Of a DNA stretch of 64,000 nt, positions 20,575 to 31,570 are shown piece by piece. The first letter of the stretch is position 1. Each line of letters begins with the position of its first letter. Made by a program: the position numbers and the translations under genes. The DNA comes from Pandoraea pulmonicola (GTDB lineage: Bacteria; Pseudomonadota; Gammaproteobacteria; Burkholderiales; Burkholderiaceae). The stretch spans positions 2,232,001 to 2,296,000 of the forward strand of contig NZ_CP010310.2 of the NCBI RefSeq assembly GCF_000815105.2, written 5' to 3'. Under the pieces are notes generated by a model. It was not told the DNA's origin. It did not search any database and saw only the letters and a list, made by a program, of their open reading frames with translations.

Positions 20575-21352
20575 GAAGGGCCTCATCCCGTTCATCACGG
20601 CCGGCGATCCCGAGCCGGGCTGGACGGTCAAGCTGATGCATGCGCTCGCGGATAACGGCGCCGACGTCATCGAGCTCGGCGTGCCGTTCTCCGATCCGAT
20701 GGCCGACGGTCCGGTCATCCAGCGTGCTTCGGAGCGCGCACTCGCCCGCGGCGTGAGTCTGGCCGAAGTGCTCGGCTACGTGGCCGCCTTCCGTCAGACC
20801 AACGACCGCACGCCGGTCGTGCTCATGGGCTACGCCAATCCGATCGAGGCGATGGGGCTCGATGTCTTTGCCGAGCGCGCCGCCAAGGCCGGGGTGGACG
20901 GCGTGCTGGTCGTCGACTATCCGCCCGAGGAGGCCGAAGACTATGCCGGTGCGATGCGCGCCCGTGGCATGGATCCGATCTTCCTGCTTGCGCCGACGTC
21001 GACCGAGGCCCGCATCGCCGCGGTGGCCCGCCAGGCGAGCGGCTATCTGTACTACGTCTCCCTGAAGGGGGTGACCGGGGCGGCCAGCCTCGATCTCGCC
21101 AGCGTGGCCGCCAGGATCCCCGAAATCAAAGCGGCAGCGGCGTTGCCGGTCGGTGTCGGCTTCGGGATTCGCGACGCCGAGACGGCCCGCGCCATCGCGT
21201 CGGTGGCCGATGCCGTGGTCATCGGCAGCGCCATCGTGCAACGGCTGGAAAGCACGCCGCGTGATCCTGAGGGCCAGAACGCGGTAAAATCGCTGGCTGA
21301 ATTCATCGGCGGTATCCGCCAGGCGCTCGACGAGGGGGCCAAATCCGCGTAA
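20528..21352 (+). CDS. trpA: Tryptophan synthase alpha chain
   Basis: Releases indole from indole-3-glycerol phosphate and channels it to TrpB. The 274-residue TIM barrel begins [28 protein letters not shown]. Catalytic Glu and Asp lie in [30 protein letters not shown] and the phosphate loop [14 protein letters not shown] follow. The ATG at 20528 lies inside the methyltransferase gene (47-bp overlap). Confidence 0.97.
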   Translation: MSRIQATFQALQAQGKKGLIPFITAGDPEPGWTVKLMHALADNGADVIELGVPFSDPMADGPVIQRASERALARGVSLAEVLGYVAAFRQTNDRTPVVLMGYANPIEAMGLDVFAERAAKAGVDGVLVVDYPPEEAEDYAGAMRARGMDPIFLLAPTSTEARIAAVARQASGYLYYVSLKGVTGAASLDLASVAARIPEIKAAAALPVGVGFGIRDAETARAIASVADAVVIGSAIVQRLESTPRDPEGQNAVKSLAEFIGGIRQALDEGAKSA

Positions 21353-21444
21353 ATTGCGGCGTAAATTCGCGCCCAAGGGCGCGCAACGGTGTGAAGTCGC
21401 CCGGTGAACGCTGAATTGAAACGGCCGTGTAATACGGCCGCCAG

Positions 21445-21474
21445 AAACGCCCGCTCCTTATGGTGCGGGCGTTT
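21445..21474 (+). promoter_or_regulatory. Perfect hairpin in the accD leader
   Basis: AAACGCCCGC (21445-21454) pairs with GCGGGCGTTT (21465-21474) around a 10-nt loop, ending 14 nt before the accD ATG. A CGGCCG/CGGCCG stem precedes it. The GTTT tail is too short for a strong terminator; it may limit trpA read-through or affect accD translation. Confidence 0.5.
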
Positions 21475-21488
21475 GCCAAGGAGAAACT

Positions 21489-22370
21489 ATGAGCTGGCTC
21501 GACAAGCTGCTGCCCCCGAAGATCAAGCAAATGGATCCGACGCAGCGCAACAAGAGCATCCCGGAAGGGCTGTGGATCAAGTGCCCGTCGTGCGAAGCGG
21601 TGCTGTATCGCAACGACGTGGAAGCGAATCTGCACGTTTGCCCGAAGGAAGATTGCAATCATCACATGCGCATCGGCGCGCGCGCGCGTCTGGACGCGCT
21701 GCTCGATTCCGAAGGCCGCTACGAGCTCGGCCAGGAGATCGTGCCGGTCGACGCGTTGAAGTTCAAGGACAGCCGCAAGTACCCGGACCGCATCAAGGAA
21801 GCGATGGACGACAGCGGGGAGACCGACGCGATGGTCGTCATGGGCGGCGCGATCCACACGCTGCCGGTCGTGGTGGCGTGCTTCGAGTTCTCGTTCATGG
21901 CCGGCTCGATGGGTTCAGTCGTCGGCGAGCGTTTCGTACGCGGGGCACAGAACGCGCTGGAGCAGGGCGTGCCGTTCATCTGCATCACCGCTTCGGGCGG
22001 TGCGCGTATGCAGGAAAGCCTGCTCTCGCTCATGCAGATGGCCAAGACCACGGCGATGCTGACCAAGCTGGCCGACGCCAAGCTGCCGTTCATCTCCGTG
22101 CTGACCGACCCGACCATGGGCGGCGTGTCCGCCAGCTTCGCCTTTCTCGGCGACGTGGTGATGGCCGAGCCCAAGGCGCTGATCGGCTTCGCCGGTCCGC
22201 GCGTGATCGAGCAGACCGTGCGCGAGAAGCTGCCGGAAGGCTTCCAGCGCGCGGAATTCCTGCTGCAGAAGGGCGCGATCGACATGATCGTCGATCGTCG
22301 CAAGATGCGCGAGGAAATCGCCCGTCTGATCGCGCTCATGCAGTGTCAGCCGGCCGACGCGGTCGCCTGA
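21489..22370 (+). CDS. accD: Acetyl-CoA carboxylase carboxyltransferase subunit beta
   Basis: Half of the carboxyltransferase of fatty-acid synthesis; the alpha half is accA near 55.7 kb. It has 293 residues. The N-terminal zinc ribbon is formed by [12 protein letters not shown] and [11 protein letters not shown]. The crotonase-fold core has [17 protein letters not shown] and [16 protein letters not shown]. It heads the accD-folC-dedD-cvpA-purF order also found in E. coli. Confidence 0.97.
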   Translation: MSWLDKLLPPKIKQMDPTQRNKSIPEGLWIKCPSCEAVLYRNDVEANLHVCPKEDCNHHMRIGARARLDALLDSEGRYELGQEIVPVDALKFKDSRKYPDRIKEAMDDSGETDAMVVMGGAIHTLPVVVACFEFSFMAGSMGSVVGERFVRGAQNALEQGVPFICITASGGARMQESLLSLMQMAKTTAMLTKLADAKLPFISVLTDPTMGGVSASFAFLGDVVMAEPKALIGFAGPRVIEQTVREKLPEGFQRAEFLLQKGAIDMIVDRRKMREEIARLIALMQCQPADAVA

Positions 22371-22522
22371 ACCCGATGTGCACGACATCTGTCGTGCGAA
22401 ACGCGTGACGCGCGCCGTGGCGGCGCCACAAAAGGCAGTACAACGGCGTAGAATGCCGTGACGCCACGCCATCACGCAGTGCCGCGCAAGCGACACCTGA
22501 ACGCATTACTTCGCAGAACCCG

Positions 22523-22555
22523 AAGCGCGGACGTCACTTGGTTACGTCCGCGCTT
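22523..22555 (+). promoter_or_regulatory. 12-bp perfect stem-loop just before folC
   Basis: AAGCGCGGACGT (22523-22534) pairs with ACGTCCGCGCTT (22544-22555) around a 9-nt loop, 21 nt before the folC ATG. There is no real U-tract (TGCATTTC follows). It is likely a processing, attenuation or translation-control element rather than a full stop. Confidence 0.55.
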
Positions 22556-22576
22556 TGCATTTCTGCCCGCACATTC

Positions 22577-23875
22577 ATGCCGACATACTCCACTCTCGAC
22601 GCCTGGCTCGCCCATCTGGAAACCGCCCATCCCGTGGGCATCGACATGGGCCTCACGCGCATCGGTCGCGTCAAAGAGGCGCTCGGATTGAAATTCCCGT
22701 GTCCTGTCTTCACCGTCGGCGGCACCAATGGCAAGGGTTCGACCTGCGCGATCATCGAGGCGATCCTGCTGTCCGCCGGTTATCGCGTCGGCTGCCACAC
22801 GTCGCCACACCTGCTCACGTTCAACGAGCGCGCCCGCGTGAACGGCGAGATGGTCGACGACGCCACGCTGCTGCCGCACTTCGAAGCCGTCGAGCGCGCC
22901 CGCACGAGTTTCGACGAACCCGTCTCGCTCACGTACTTCGAATTCACGACGCTCGCGATCATGCATCTGTTCGCCACCGCCGGGCTCGACGCCGTGATTC
23001 TCGAAGTCGGCCTGGGCGGACGGCTCGATGCCGTGAACATCGTCGACGCCGACTGCGCGATCGTCACGAGCATCGACATCGATCACGCGCAGCACCTGGG
23101 CGACACGCGCGAGGCCATCGCCATCGAGAAGGCGGGCATCTTCCGCGCGGGCAAGCCGGCGATTTGCGGCGATCCCATGCCGCCCGCCACACTGCTCGCC
23201 GAAGCCGAGCGCATCGGCGCCGACCTGTGGCGCTTCGGGCGCGACTTCAACTACCAGGGCGATAAGCAGCAGTGGAGCTACGGTGGACGTCACATGCGCC
23301 GTCCGGCGCTGGCCTATCCGGCGCTGCGCGGCGCGAACCAGTTGCTCAACGCGTCGGCGGCGCTCGCGGCGCTCGAAGCGATGCGCGCCGAGTTGCCGGT
23401 CTCGGCGCAGGATATCCGGCTGGGGCTTGCTTCCGTCGAACTGCCGGGACGCTTCCAGGTGCTGCCGGGGCGTCCGGCCGTGGTGCTCGACGTGGCGCAC
23501 AATCCCCACGCGGCCGCCGCGCTCGGTCACAATCTCGACGGCATGGGCTTCTTTCCGTACACGTACGCCGTGTTCGGGGCGATGGCCGACAAGGACATCG
23601 AGGGCGTGTTGCGTCACCTCGTCGACAAGGTCGATCACTGGCGTTTGTGTGCGCTGCCGACCGAGCGTGCGGCGAGCCCGGCGCTGCTCGAAGAGAAGCT
23701 GCGCGCCGCCGGGTTCCACGAAGACGCCGATCATTCGGTGGAAACCTTCGAATCCCCTGAGAAAGCCTACGCCGCCGCGCTCGAGCAGTGCGGCGAGAAT
23801 GATAGAATCTTGGTTTTTGGATCGTTCTTTACGGTGGCGGGTGTGATGTCGCACCGCAAATTGCAGCGCCATTGA
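22577..23875 (+). CDS. folC: Bifunctional folylpolyglutamate/dihydrofolate synthase
   Basis: Adds glutamate to folates. It has 432 residues from MPTYSTLDAWLAHLE. The ATP loop is GGTNGKGSTCAI; HTSPHLLTFNERARVNGE, EVGLGGRLDAVNIVD and the ligase block LDVAHNPHAAAAL are family marks. I chose the ATG at 22577; the frame extends upstream to a TTG inside the hairpin. No strong ribosome site is seen. Confidence 0.95.
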   Translation: MPTYSTLDAWLAHLETAHPVGIDMGLTRIGRVKEALGLKFPCPVFTVGGTNGKGSTCAIIEAILLSAGYRVGCHTSPHLLTFNERARVNGEMVDDATLLPHFEAVERARTSFDEPVSLTYFEFTTLAIMHLFATAGLDAVILEVGLGGRLDAVNIVDADCAIVTSIDIDHAQHLGDTREAIAIEKAGIFRAGKPAICGDPMPPATLLAEAERIGADLWRFGRDFNYQGDKQQWSYGGRHMRRPALAYPALRGANQLLNASAALAALEAMRAELPVSAQDIRLGLASVELPGRFQVLPGRPAVVLDVAHNPHAAAALGHNLDGMGFFPYTYAVFGAMADKDIEGVLRHLVDKVDHWRLCALPTERAASPALLEEKLRAAGFHEDADHSVETFESPEKAYAAALEQCGENDRILVFGSFFTVAGVMSHRKLQRH

Positions 23876-23988
23876 ACGTGTACGGTGCGCGGCCGTGACA
23901 TTTGCTTACGAGAAATGTCATGCGCATGACGCACCGGATGCGAGATGATCAGTCCAACGACGCGAGTTTCGACCTGAGCCAAGGGCCT

Positions 23989-24966
23989 ATGGGATTGTTT
24001 TCCTTCCGCAAGAAAGACGCCGAAGCCGTTCCCCCGAAGCGCGGTAGCCGCAGGAGCGGCCGCACCGGCACCCGTACGGCGGGAGGGGGCGAGTACAGCG
24101 AGCACGAGCAGCTCGACCCGCTGTTGCCCGAGAAGCAGCGCGCGCGCCGCCGTCTGGTCGGCGCGCTGGCGTTGGTGCTCGCCGCCGTCATCATTTTGCC
24201 GATGGTGCTCGCGCCCGAACCGAAACCGACGGCCGACGACATCGCCATCCAGATTCCCGGCAAGGACGCCAATTCGCCGCCCGTGCGCGTGAAGCCGAAG
24301 GCGGCCGCGCCGTCGACCGACGCGTCGCTCGACAAGGGCGAGGAGACGGTTGACGGCAACGCATTGGCGAACAACGCCGCCAAGCCGTCCACATCCACGC
24401 CGGCACCGGCGCCGACGGGTCTGCCGCCTTCGTCATCGTCTCCCGCACCGGCCGTCGTCGCCGTGTCGCCCACGCCGAGCACCGTGCCGGAGCCGTCGGT
24501 CGCACAGGCCAAGCCGGATCACAAGGCGGACGCCAAGCCCGAGACCCGCAAGCCTGAGCAACACGCGGACGCCAAACCCGCCGCCAAGCCGGCCGAGTCG
24601 CACGACACGGCCAAGGCGCAAGCCAAGCCGCAGAACAACGTGGCCGATCCGATCGCGCAGTTCGCGCAGAACAACACCAAGCCCGCGAAGGCCTCGGACT
24701 CCCACGACAGTGCCCAGAAGCCGGCCGCCTCGGGCGGCAAGTATCTGGTGCGCATCGGCGCATTCTCGACGCAGGATCGCGCGCAGGCGTGGCTGGTCAA
24801 GCTCAAGCTGGTGAATGTGCCGAGCTACATGGTCAAGAGCACCGTGGACGGTCGCGAGCTGTATCTGCTGCGGGCGGGGCCGTTCTCCGATCGCGCGAGC
24901 GCGGAGGCGGCGGGCAAGAAGATTCGCGACGCCGGGTTGACCGCCCAGGTCGCCGAGGCGGGCTGA
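23989..24966 (+). CDS. dedD: SPOR-domain cell-division protein (DedD-like)
   Basis: A predicted single-pass inner-membrane protein. A short basic cytoplasmic part is followed by a helix (LVGALALVLAAVIILPMVLA), a long Pro/Ala/Lys periplasmic linker, and a C-terminal SPOR domain (about the last 80 residues, KYLVRIGAFSTQDRAQAWL ... LYLLRAGPFSDRASAEA) that binds denuded septal peptidoglycan. Position between folC and cvpA matches dedD of E. coli. The start is uncertain: the ATG at 23989 (MGLFSFRKKD) looks native, but ATG 23920 and TTG 23902 are in frame. Confidence 0.85.
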   Translation: MGLFSFRKKDAEAVPPKRGSRRSGRTGTRTAGGGEYSEHEQLDPLLPEKQRARRRLVGALALVLAAVIILPMVLAPEPKPTADDIAIQIPGKDANSPPVRVKPKAAAPSTDASLDKGEETVDGNALANNAAKPSTSTPAPAPTGLPPSSSSPAPAVVAVSPTPSTVPEPSVAQAKPDHKADAKPETRKPEQHADAKPAAKPAESHDTAKAQAKPQNNVADPIAQFAQNNTKPAKASDSHDSAQKPAASGGKYLVRIGAFSTQDRAQAWLVKLKLVNVPSYMVKSTVDGRELYLLRAGPFSDRASAEAAGKKIRDAGLTAQVAEAG

Positions 24967-24967
24967 G

Positions 24968-25936
24968 TTGGGCGATTCGGTGCACGGCGGTCTGTTGACC
25001 GTGGTCGATTACGCGGCCATTGCCATCCTGATCGGATCGATGTTGCTGGGCATGCTGCGTGGGCTGGTCCGCGAGCTGTTCAATCTGGTCGGCTGGGTCG
25101 TGGCGTTCTTCGTCGCGCGCGCCTTCGGGCCGACGGTGGCGCACTGGCTGCCGGCCGATCTGCCCGGCGGCGAGATGACGCAGGGCGCGCTGGGTTTCCT
25201 GCTGGTGCTCGTGGCGGTGGTCTTTGGCGCCGGTATCGTCAGCGCGCTCGTCGGACGCATGACCGATCTGATCGGCCTGCGTCCGGCCGATCGCGGTCTG
25301 GGCATGTTGTTCGGCATCGTTCGCGGCGCTCTGCTCTTGATGTTGTTGATGGTCGCCGCCAGATTGACGGCATTGCCGCAGCAACCGGCATGGCAGCATT
25401 CGTTGACGCGCCCGTGGGTCGAAGCCGGACTGGAGCGGTTGATGCCGTATCTACCCGAGCCGGTGCAGCACTATCTGCGCAAGCCCGAAGCCGCCGTGCC
25501 TGGGGGGCCCAGCGTGCCGGGTGTGAATTCGCTGAACGTGCCGATTCCGTTGCCGCAACTGGAACCTTATCGGGGTTCGCCGGCACCGTCGCCAGGCACG
25601 CCCGAGGCGCCGAACGCGCTGCCGCGGGGCAGTGGTCAGGGCGCGTCCGCGGGTCGCGCAATTCAGACGGGGCAGGGCGGACAAAGCGGCATCGGCAGCG
25701 TGGGTGAGACGGGTATGCAGGGTGCGCAGGCGCAGCCGGTCGGCCAGCGCACACGGGGCGACGGCGCCCGGGCGTCGGGGATTTCGGCCCTTATGGGCGG
25801 GGACATGATGCACAGCGGCCGGGGATTGACGAGTCAGGGCGGCTCGGGTGCCGCCGGGGCGCAATCGCAGGGATGGGGCATGCGCAGCGGCGGATCGGCC
25901 GCGCCGTCGACCGGCCTGCAGAAGGTTTCCGAATGA
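24968..25936 (+). CDS. cvpA: CvpA-family membrane protein with long Gly/Pro-rich tail
   Basis: The first ~165 residues carry four hydrophobic helices with IAILIGSMLLGMLRGLVREL and GWVVAFFVARAFGP, as in CvpA (colicin V production) proteins. The remaining ~150 residues are low-complexity Gly/Ser/Pro/Gln, unusual for a family usually of about 160 residues. There is no ATG: TTG at 24968 has GAGGCGGG 5 nt upstream, but GTG 24980, TTG 24995 and GTG 25001 are alternatives. It lies just before purF, as in E. coli. Confidence 0.85.
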   Translation: MGDSVHGGLLTVVDYAAIAILIGSMLLGMLRGLVRELFNLVGWVVAFFVARAFGPTVAHWLPADLPGGEMTQGALGFLLVLVAVVFGAGIVSALVGRMTDLIGLRPADRGLGMLFGIVRGALLLMLLMVAARLTALPQQPAWQHSLTRPWVEAGLERLMPYLPEPVQHYLRKPEAAVPGGPSVPGVNSLNVPIPLPQLEPYRGSPAPSPGTPEAPNALPRGSGQGASAGRAIQTGQGGQSGIGSVGETGMQGAQAQPVGQRTRGDGARASGISALMGGDMMHSGRGLTSQGGSGAAGAQSQGWGMRSGGSAAPSTGLQKVSE

Positions 25937-25991
25937 CGGATAATACAGTCCGTTTGACGCAGATTTCGATGTTTTTTGAAGGATTCATGCC

Positions 25992-27512
<1,521 letters not shown>

Positions 27513-27614
27513 GGCCGGTCGGGCCAGGTCCGACACCGCCGGCAGCCCGGGAAACCCCGGGCCGGCCGGCGGGGCGGGGCAGGCGGAGGGGATTTTTCTT
27601 CTTCGCCGGCAACG

Positions 27615-27623
27615 TGCTACACT
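27615..27623 (+). promoter_or_regulatory. Extended -10 promoter for metZ
   Basis: TGCTACACT is a good extended -10. It predicts transcription start at about 27630, exactly the first base of the leader RNA fold described next. Confidence 0.55.
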
Positions 27624-27629
27624 GCATCA

Positions 27630-27695
27630 CACGTCGATTTGATTTCAGCTTGCGGACGTGGGGGAACATCCCCGAAACAGCTAAAGCGAGGCCTA
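27630..27695 (+). promoter_or_regulatory. SAM-II-like riboswitch candidate in the metZ leader
   Basis: A 6-bp stem CACGTC/GACGTG (27630-27635 with 27655-27660) closes a loop with the U-rich GATTTGATTT and GCTTGCG. After the stem come a small hairpin GGGG-AACAT-CCCC (27661-27673), then GAAACA and GCTAAA (27680-27685). GATTT, GCTTGC and GCTAAA in this order are hallmarks of the SAM-II (SAM-alpha) aptamer, and GAAACA can pair with TGATTTC in the loop to form a pseudoknot. The inserted G4/C4 hairpin and altered pairing are not standard. An intrinsic terminator follows, and metZ is a methionine gene. Confidence 0.55.
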
Positions 27696-27710
27696 GACAG
27701 ATGGATTTCG

Positions 27711-27750
27711 AGCCCGTTTTGCTGACAAGCGAAACGGGCTTTTCTTTTTT
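27711..27750 (+). terminator. Leader terminator before metZ
   Basis: A 13-bp stem (27711-27723 with 27728-27740, one G-U pair) and a 4-nt loop are followed by TTTTCTTTTTT. It lies about 95 nt before the metZ ATG and downstream of the leader fold, so it is well placed for attenuation. Confidence 0.88.
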
Positions 27751-27845
27751 CGGGCGACGGTCCGGCCACCGTAATGCAGCCATGTGCAGCCATGGACTGC
27801 ACCACGGTGACGGACGGCGGCCCCGGTACAACGACGAGACACACG

Positions 27846-29033
27846 ATGGATTCCTTCGACTTCGATACCCTGGCGGTGCGCGCGGGCACGCAGCGCTCCG
27901 AGTTTGGTGAGCACTCCGAGGCGCTGTATCTGACCTCGAGCTTTGTCTTCAAGAGCGCGGCCGAAGCCGCCGAACGTTTCGCGCATTCGGAGGAGGGCTT
28001 CACCTACTCGCGCTTCACCAACCCGACGGTGTCGATGTTCCAGGATCGTCTCGCGGCGCTCGAAGGCGGCGAGGCTTGCATGGCGACGGCTTCGGGCATG
28101 AGCGCCATCGTCTCGGTCGTGATGACGGCGCTCTCGGCCGGCGATCATCTCGTGAGCTCGCAGAGCATCTTCGGCTCCACGCTCAACGTCTTCTCCACGA
28201 TCTTCAGCCGTTTCGGTATCGAGACGACCTTCGTCGACCCGACCGACCTCGACGCCTGGCGCGCCGCGATCCGTCCGAACACGAAAATGTTCTTCCTGGA
28301 GACGCCGTCCAATCCGCTCACCGAAATCGCCGACATCGCGGCGATCGGCAAGATCGCGAAGGAAGCCGGTGCGCTCTTCGTCGTGGACAACTGTTTCTGT
28401 ACGCCGGTGCTGCAGCGTCCCATCGAATTCGGCGCCGATGTCGTGGTGCACTCCGCGACCAAGTACCTCGACGGCCAGGGCCGCGTGCTGGGCGGCGCCA
28501 TTGTCGGCAGGAAGGACTTCGTCATGGGCAAGATCTTCACGTTCGTGCGCAGCGCGGGTCCGACCCTATCCGCGTTCAACGCGTGGGTGCTGCTCAAGGG
28601 GCTGGAAACGCTGTCGTTGCGTGTCGAGAAGCAGTCGGCCAACGCGCTGGCCGTGGCCCAATGGCTGGAGCAGCAGCCACAGGTGGCGCATGTGTACTAC
28701 CCAGGGCTGCCGTCGCATCCGCAATACGAACTCGCGCAGCGCCAGCAGAAGTCGGGCGGCGGCATCGTCGCGTTCGAGCTCAAGGGCGCCACGCCGGCCG
28801 AGCAGCGCGAGAACGCCTGGCGCGTGATCGACAACACCCGCGTGTGCTCGATCACCGGCAACCTCGGCGATACGCGCACGACCATCACGCATCCGGCGAG
28901 CACCACGCACGGCCGCATCACGCCCGAGGCGCGCGCCGCGGCGGGCATCACCGAGGGCCTGATCCGTCTCGCCGTGGGGCTGGAGTCGCCGGCCGACATC
29001 CAGGCCGACCTGGCGCGCGGTTTCGCGAACTGA
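27846..29033 (+). CDS. metZ: O-succinylhomoserine sulfhydrylase
   Basis: PLP enzyme of the Cys/Met metabolism family that makes homocysteine directly from O-succinylhomoserine and sulfide. It has 395 residues. The PLP Lys is in VHSATKYLDGQGRVLGG; YSRFTNPTVSMFQDRLAALEGGE and the C-block TRTTITHPASTTHGRI are typical of MetZ. The ATG at 27846 (MDSFDFDTLAVRAGTQRS) is the family start. It lies after purF as in Pseudomonas and is preceded by the attenuator leader. Confidence 0.93.
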   Translation: MDSFDFDTLAVRAGTQRSEFGEHSEALYLTSSFVFKSAAEAAERFAHSEEGFTYSRFTNPTVSMFQDRLAALEGGEACMATASGMSAIVSVVMTALSAGDHLVSSQSIFGSTLNVFSTIFSRFGIETTFVDPTDLDAWRAAIRPNTKMFFLETPSNPLTEIADIAAIGKIAKEAGALFVVDNCFCTPVLQRPIEFGADVVVHSATKYLDGQGRVLGGAIVGRKDFVMGKIFTFVRSAGPTLSAFNAWVLLKGLETLSLRVEKQSANALAVAQWLEQQPQVAHVYYPGLPSHPQYELAQRQQKSGGGIVAFELKGATPAEQRENAWRVIDNTRVCSITGNLGDTRTTITHPASTTHGRITPEARAAAGITEGLIRLAVGLESPADIQADLARGFAN

Positions 29034-29048
29034 GCGAGGGCTGAAGTC

Positions 29049-30119
29049 ATGAGTCGATTCTGGAGCGCGGGCGTTGCCGATCTGACGCCCTACGTGCCCG
29101 GTGAGCAGCCGCAGATGCAGCGGCTCGTCAAACTGAACACCAACGAAAATCCGTACGGTCCGTCGCCGCGCGTGCTCGCGGCGATTCGCGATGCGCTGGG
29201 CGAGACCGCCGATGCGCTGAAGCTGTATCCCGACCCGGATGCGCGCCGTTTAAAGCAAGCGATTGCGCAGCGCTTCGGCCTGGAAGTCGCCAACGTCCAC
29301 GTCGGCAACGGTTCGGACGAAGTGCTGGCGAATGTCTTCCAGGGGCTGCTCAGGCACGACCTGCCGATCCTGTACCCCGATATCACGTACAGCTTTTATC
29401 CGGTGTACTGCGGGTTGTACGGCGTGGCGTTCGAGACCGTGCCGCTTACGGCGTCGTTCGAGATCCGCGTTGACGACTATCTGAAGCCGAACGGCGGCAT
29501 CGTCTTCCCGAATCCGAATGCGCCGACCGGGCGCGCGCTGGCCACGGGCGAGATCGAGCGCCTGCTCGCGGGCAACCCGGATTCGGTCGTGGTGATCGAC
29601 GAGGCCTACATCGACTTCGGCGGCGAGACGGCGGCGACGCTGATCGCGAAGTATCCGAATCTGCTCGTGGTGCAAACGCTGTCGAAGTCGCGCTCGCTCG
29701 CGGGCTTGCGTCTCGGCTTCGCCATCGGGCATCCGGATCTGATCGAAGCGCTCGAGCGTGTGAAGAACAGCTTCAACTCGTATCCGCTCGACCGTCTCGC
29801 GCAGGCGGCGGGGGTGGCGGCCATCGAAGACGAGGCGTACTTCGACGAGACGCGTCAGGCGGTGATCGCCAGCCGCGAGGCATTGACCGGACGCCTGAGC
29901 GCGTTGGGCTTCGAAGTGCTGCCGTCGAAGGCGAACTTCGTGTTCGCCCGCCACCCCTCGCACGACGCGGCGGCGCTCGCCGCCGCGCTGCGCGAGCGCT
30001 CGATCATCGTACGGCACTTCAAGCATGCGCGCGTGGCGCAGTTCCTTCGCATCACGGTCGGTACCGAGAGCGAGTGCCGGGCGCTGACGCAGGCGCTTGG
30101 AGAGATTCTGGGCGCTTGA
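29049..30119 (+). CDS. hisC: Histidinol-phosphate aminotransferase
   Basis: Class II PLP aminotransferase of 356 residues for histidine synthesis. [17 protein letters not shown], the Asp loop [20 protein letters not shown] and the PLP Lys in [18 protein letters not shown] are conserved. It is 15 nt after metZ, so probably shares its leader control. A second HisC elsewhere is possible, and some family members also take aromatic substrates. Confidence 0.92.
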   Translation: MSRFWSAGVADLTPYVPGEQPQMQRLVKLNTNENPYGPSPRVLAAIRDALGETADALKLYPDPDARRLKQAIAQRFGLEVANVHVGNGSDEVLANVFQGLLRHDLPILYPDITYSFYPVYCGLYGVAFETVPLTASFEIRVDDYLKPNGGIVFPNPNAPTGRALATGEIERLLAGNPDSVVVIDEAYIDFGGETAATLIAKYPNLLVVQTLSKSRSLAGLRLGFAIGHPDLIEALERVKNSFNSYPLDRLAQAAGVAAIEDEAYFDETRQAVIASREALTGRLSALGFEVLPSKANFVFARHPSHDAAALAAALRERSIIVRHFKHARVAQFLRITVGTESECRALTQALGEILGA

Positions 30120-30148
30120 GCCCTGACGCCGGAGCGCTCGACGAAAGC

Positions 30149-30176
30149 CGGTGCGAGAAATTGCACCGATTTTTTT
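30149..30176 (+). terminator. Rho-independent terminator after hisC
   Basis: CGGTGC (30149-30154) pairs with GCACCG (30163-30168) around GAGAAATT, followed by ATTTTTTTG. It ends the metZ-hisC unit facing the convergent MFS gene. Confidence 0.85.
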
Positions 30177-30180
30177 GTGC

Positions 30181-31518
30181 TCAATGTGCATCCCGACGTG
30201 CGGCGCTCGCAGCGCTGTCGAGCGATGCGAGCCGTGCCGCGCGTGACGACGCGATGATGGCGAGTTGCACGGCGAAGCCCGTCGCCATGCCGACGAGGCA
30301 CGCCCGGGCGCCGAACGTCGCGGCCAGCGACGCGCCGAGGAATGCCCCCAGTGGCCGCGCGCCGAACGTGGCCGTCATCGTGGCCGCCGACACGCGCGCG
30401 ATCAGGCCGGCGGGCGTGACGACCTGGCGCAGCGACGTCGTCGAGATAGTCCACACGATCGGCCCGAAGCCGAACAGGAAGAACGCGCCGAACACGATGG
30501 CGTAGGCCGCCGCACCGCCCGACAGCCACCACGTGCTTGCCATCAGCAGCGCGGCGAGGCAAGCGCACACCGGGCCGAGGAGAATCTGACGGCCGAACGT
30601 CAGGCGCGCCGCGAGCCGCGCATACCCGAACGCGCCGCACACCATCCCGAAGCCATACACCCCGAGCGCAATGCCGACGGTCTGCGCCGTGAACGCCAGC
30701 GAGTGAATCGCGTAATAGGCGAACACGGCCAGCAGCAGATACCAGGAAGTATTGAAGACGAAGGCCGTCATGACGATCGGGCGCAGGTAGCCGTTCACCG
30801 CGATGAAGCGGATCCCTTCCGTCAGTTCGCGGACGAAATGGCGGTGCGAAGCCGGCCGCGGCGCTTCGCGAGGCAGACGCGACAGGCAATACGCGCTGGC
30901 GAGCGAGAGCACGAAGGCGCCGGCGAACGCCGGTGTGCCGGCGGCCCAGCCGGCGAGCACGCCACCGAGTGCCGGCCCCGCGGTAAATGCCACGCTGCGT
31001 GCGATTTCCAGCTTCCGGTTCGCCGCGAGCAGATCGCCGGCGCCGACCAACGAGGCGACCAGCGAAGGCGCTGCCGCACCGAAGACGACCGTGCCCGTCG
31101 CCATCGCGAAGCCGAGCACGGCCAATGCCGTGAGCGTGAGTGTGCCTGTGCGGAACAACGCGAAGAGCAGCAGCAACGCGAGCGCGCGCAGCAGTTCCGT
31201 CGCGATCATGAGCGGCTTGCGGCGATAGCGATCCGCGAACACGCCGGCGGGGAGCGACAGCAGAAGGAAGGGCAGTGTGGTGGCGCCCTGCAGCGAGGCG
31301 GTCTGTCCGGCGGAAGCGCCGAGGGCGATCACCGCCACGATCGGAATGACGGCGAGCGTCATCTGCTCGCTGAATTGCGCGGCGAGATTCGCACGCGAAA
31401 GATCGGTCACCAGTGCGGGCACAGGCACCGCGTCACGCGCTGCGGGCGGTATCGCGGCGCCCGGTCGGGCGCTCGCTGGACTGTCGTTGATTGCGTCTCG
31501 TGAGGTGCCGTCTGCCAT
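30181..31518 (-). CDS. MFS transporter (MFS_3 / enterobactin-exporter-like)
   Basis: A 445-residue permease with about 12 hydrophobic helices after a ~50-residue polar N-terminus. VFADRYRRKPLMIATELLRA between helices 2 and 3 is the MFS A-motif-like loop typical of the MFS_3 group, which exports small molecules or siderophores. LDGxK-type substrate residues cannot be assigned. AAGGAG lies upstream of the ATG at 31518. It is monocistronic, convergent with hisC; the substrate is unknown. Confidence 0.82.
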   Translation of the reverse strand: MADGTSRDAINDSPASARPGAAIPPAARDAVPVPALVTDLSRANLAAQFSEQMTLAVIPIVAVIALGASAGQTASLQGATTLPFLLLSLPAGVFADRYRRKPLMIATELLRALALLLLFALFRTGTLTLTALAVLGFAMATGTVVFGAAAPSLVASLVGAGDLLAANRKLEIARSVAFTAGPALGGVLAGWAAGTPAFAGAFVLSLASAYCLSRLPREAPRPASHRHFVRELTEGIRFIAVNGYLRPIVMTAFVFNTSWYLLLAVFAYYAIHSLAFTAQTVGIALGVYGFGMVCGAFGYARLAARLTFGRQILLGPVCACLAALLMASTWWLSGGAAAYAIVFGAFFLFGFGPIVWTISTTSLRQVVTPAGLIARVSAATMTATFGARPLGAFLGASLAATFGARACLVGMATGFAVQLAIIASSRAARLASLDSAASAARRDAH

Positions 31519-31570
31519 CGAATCTGCTCCTTGCGGCGGGAATGCCTGCGGAGCAGTCTAGGCGGATCCG

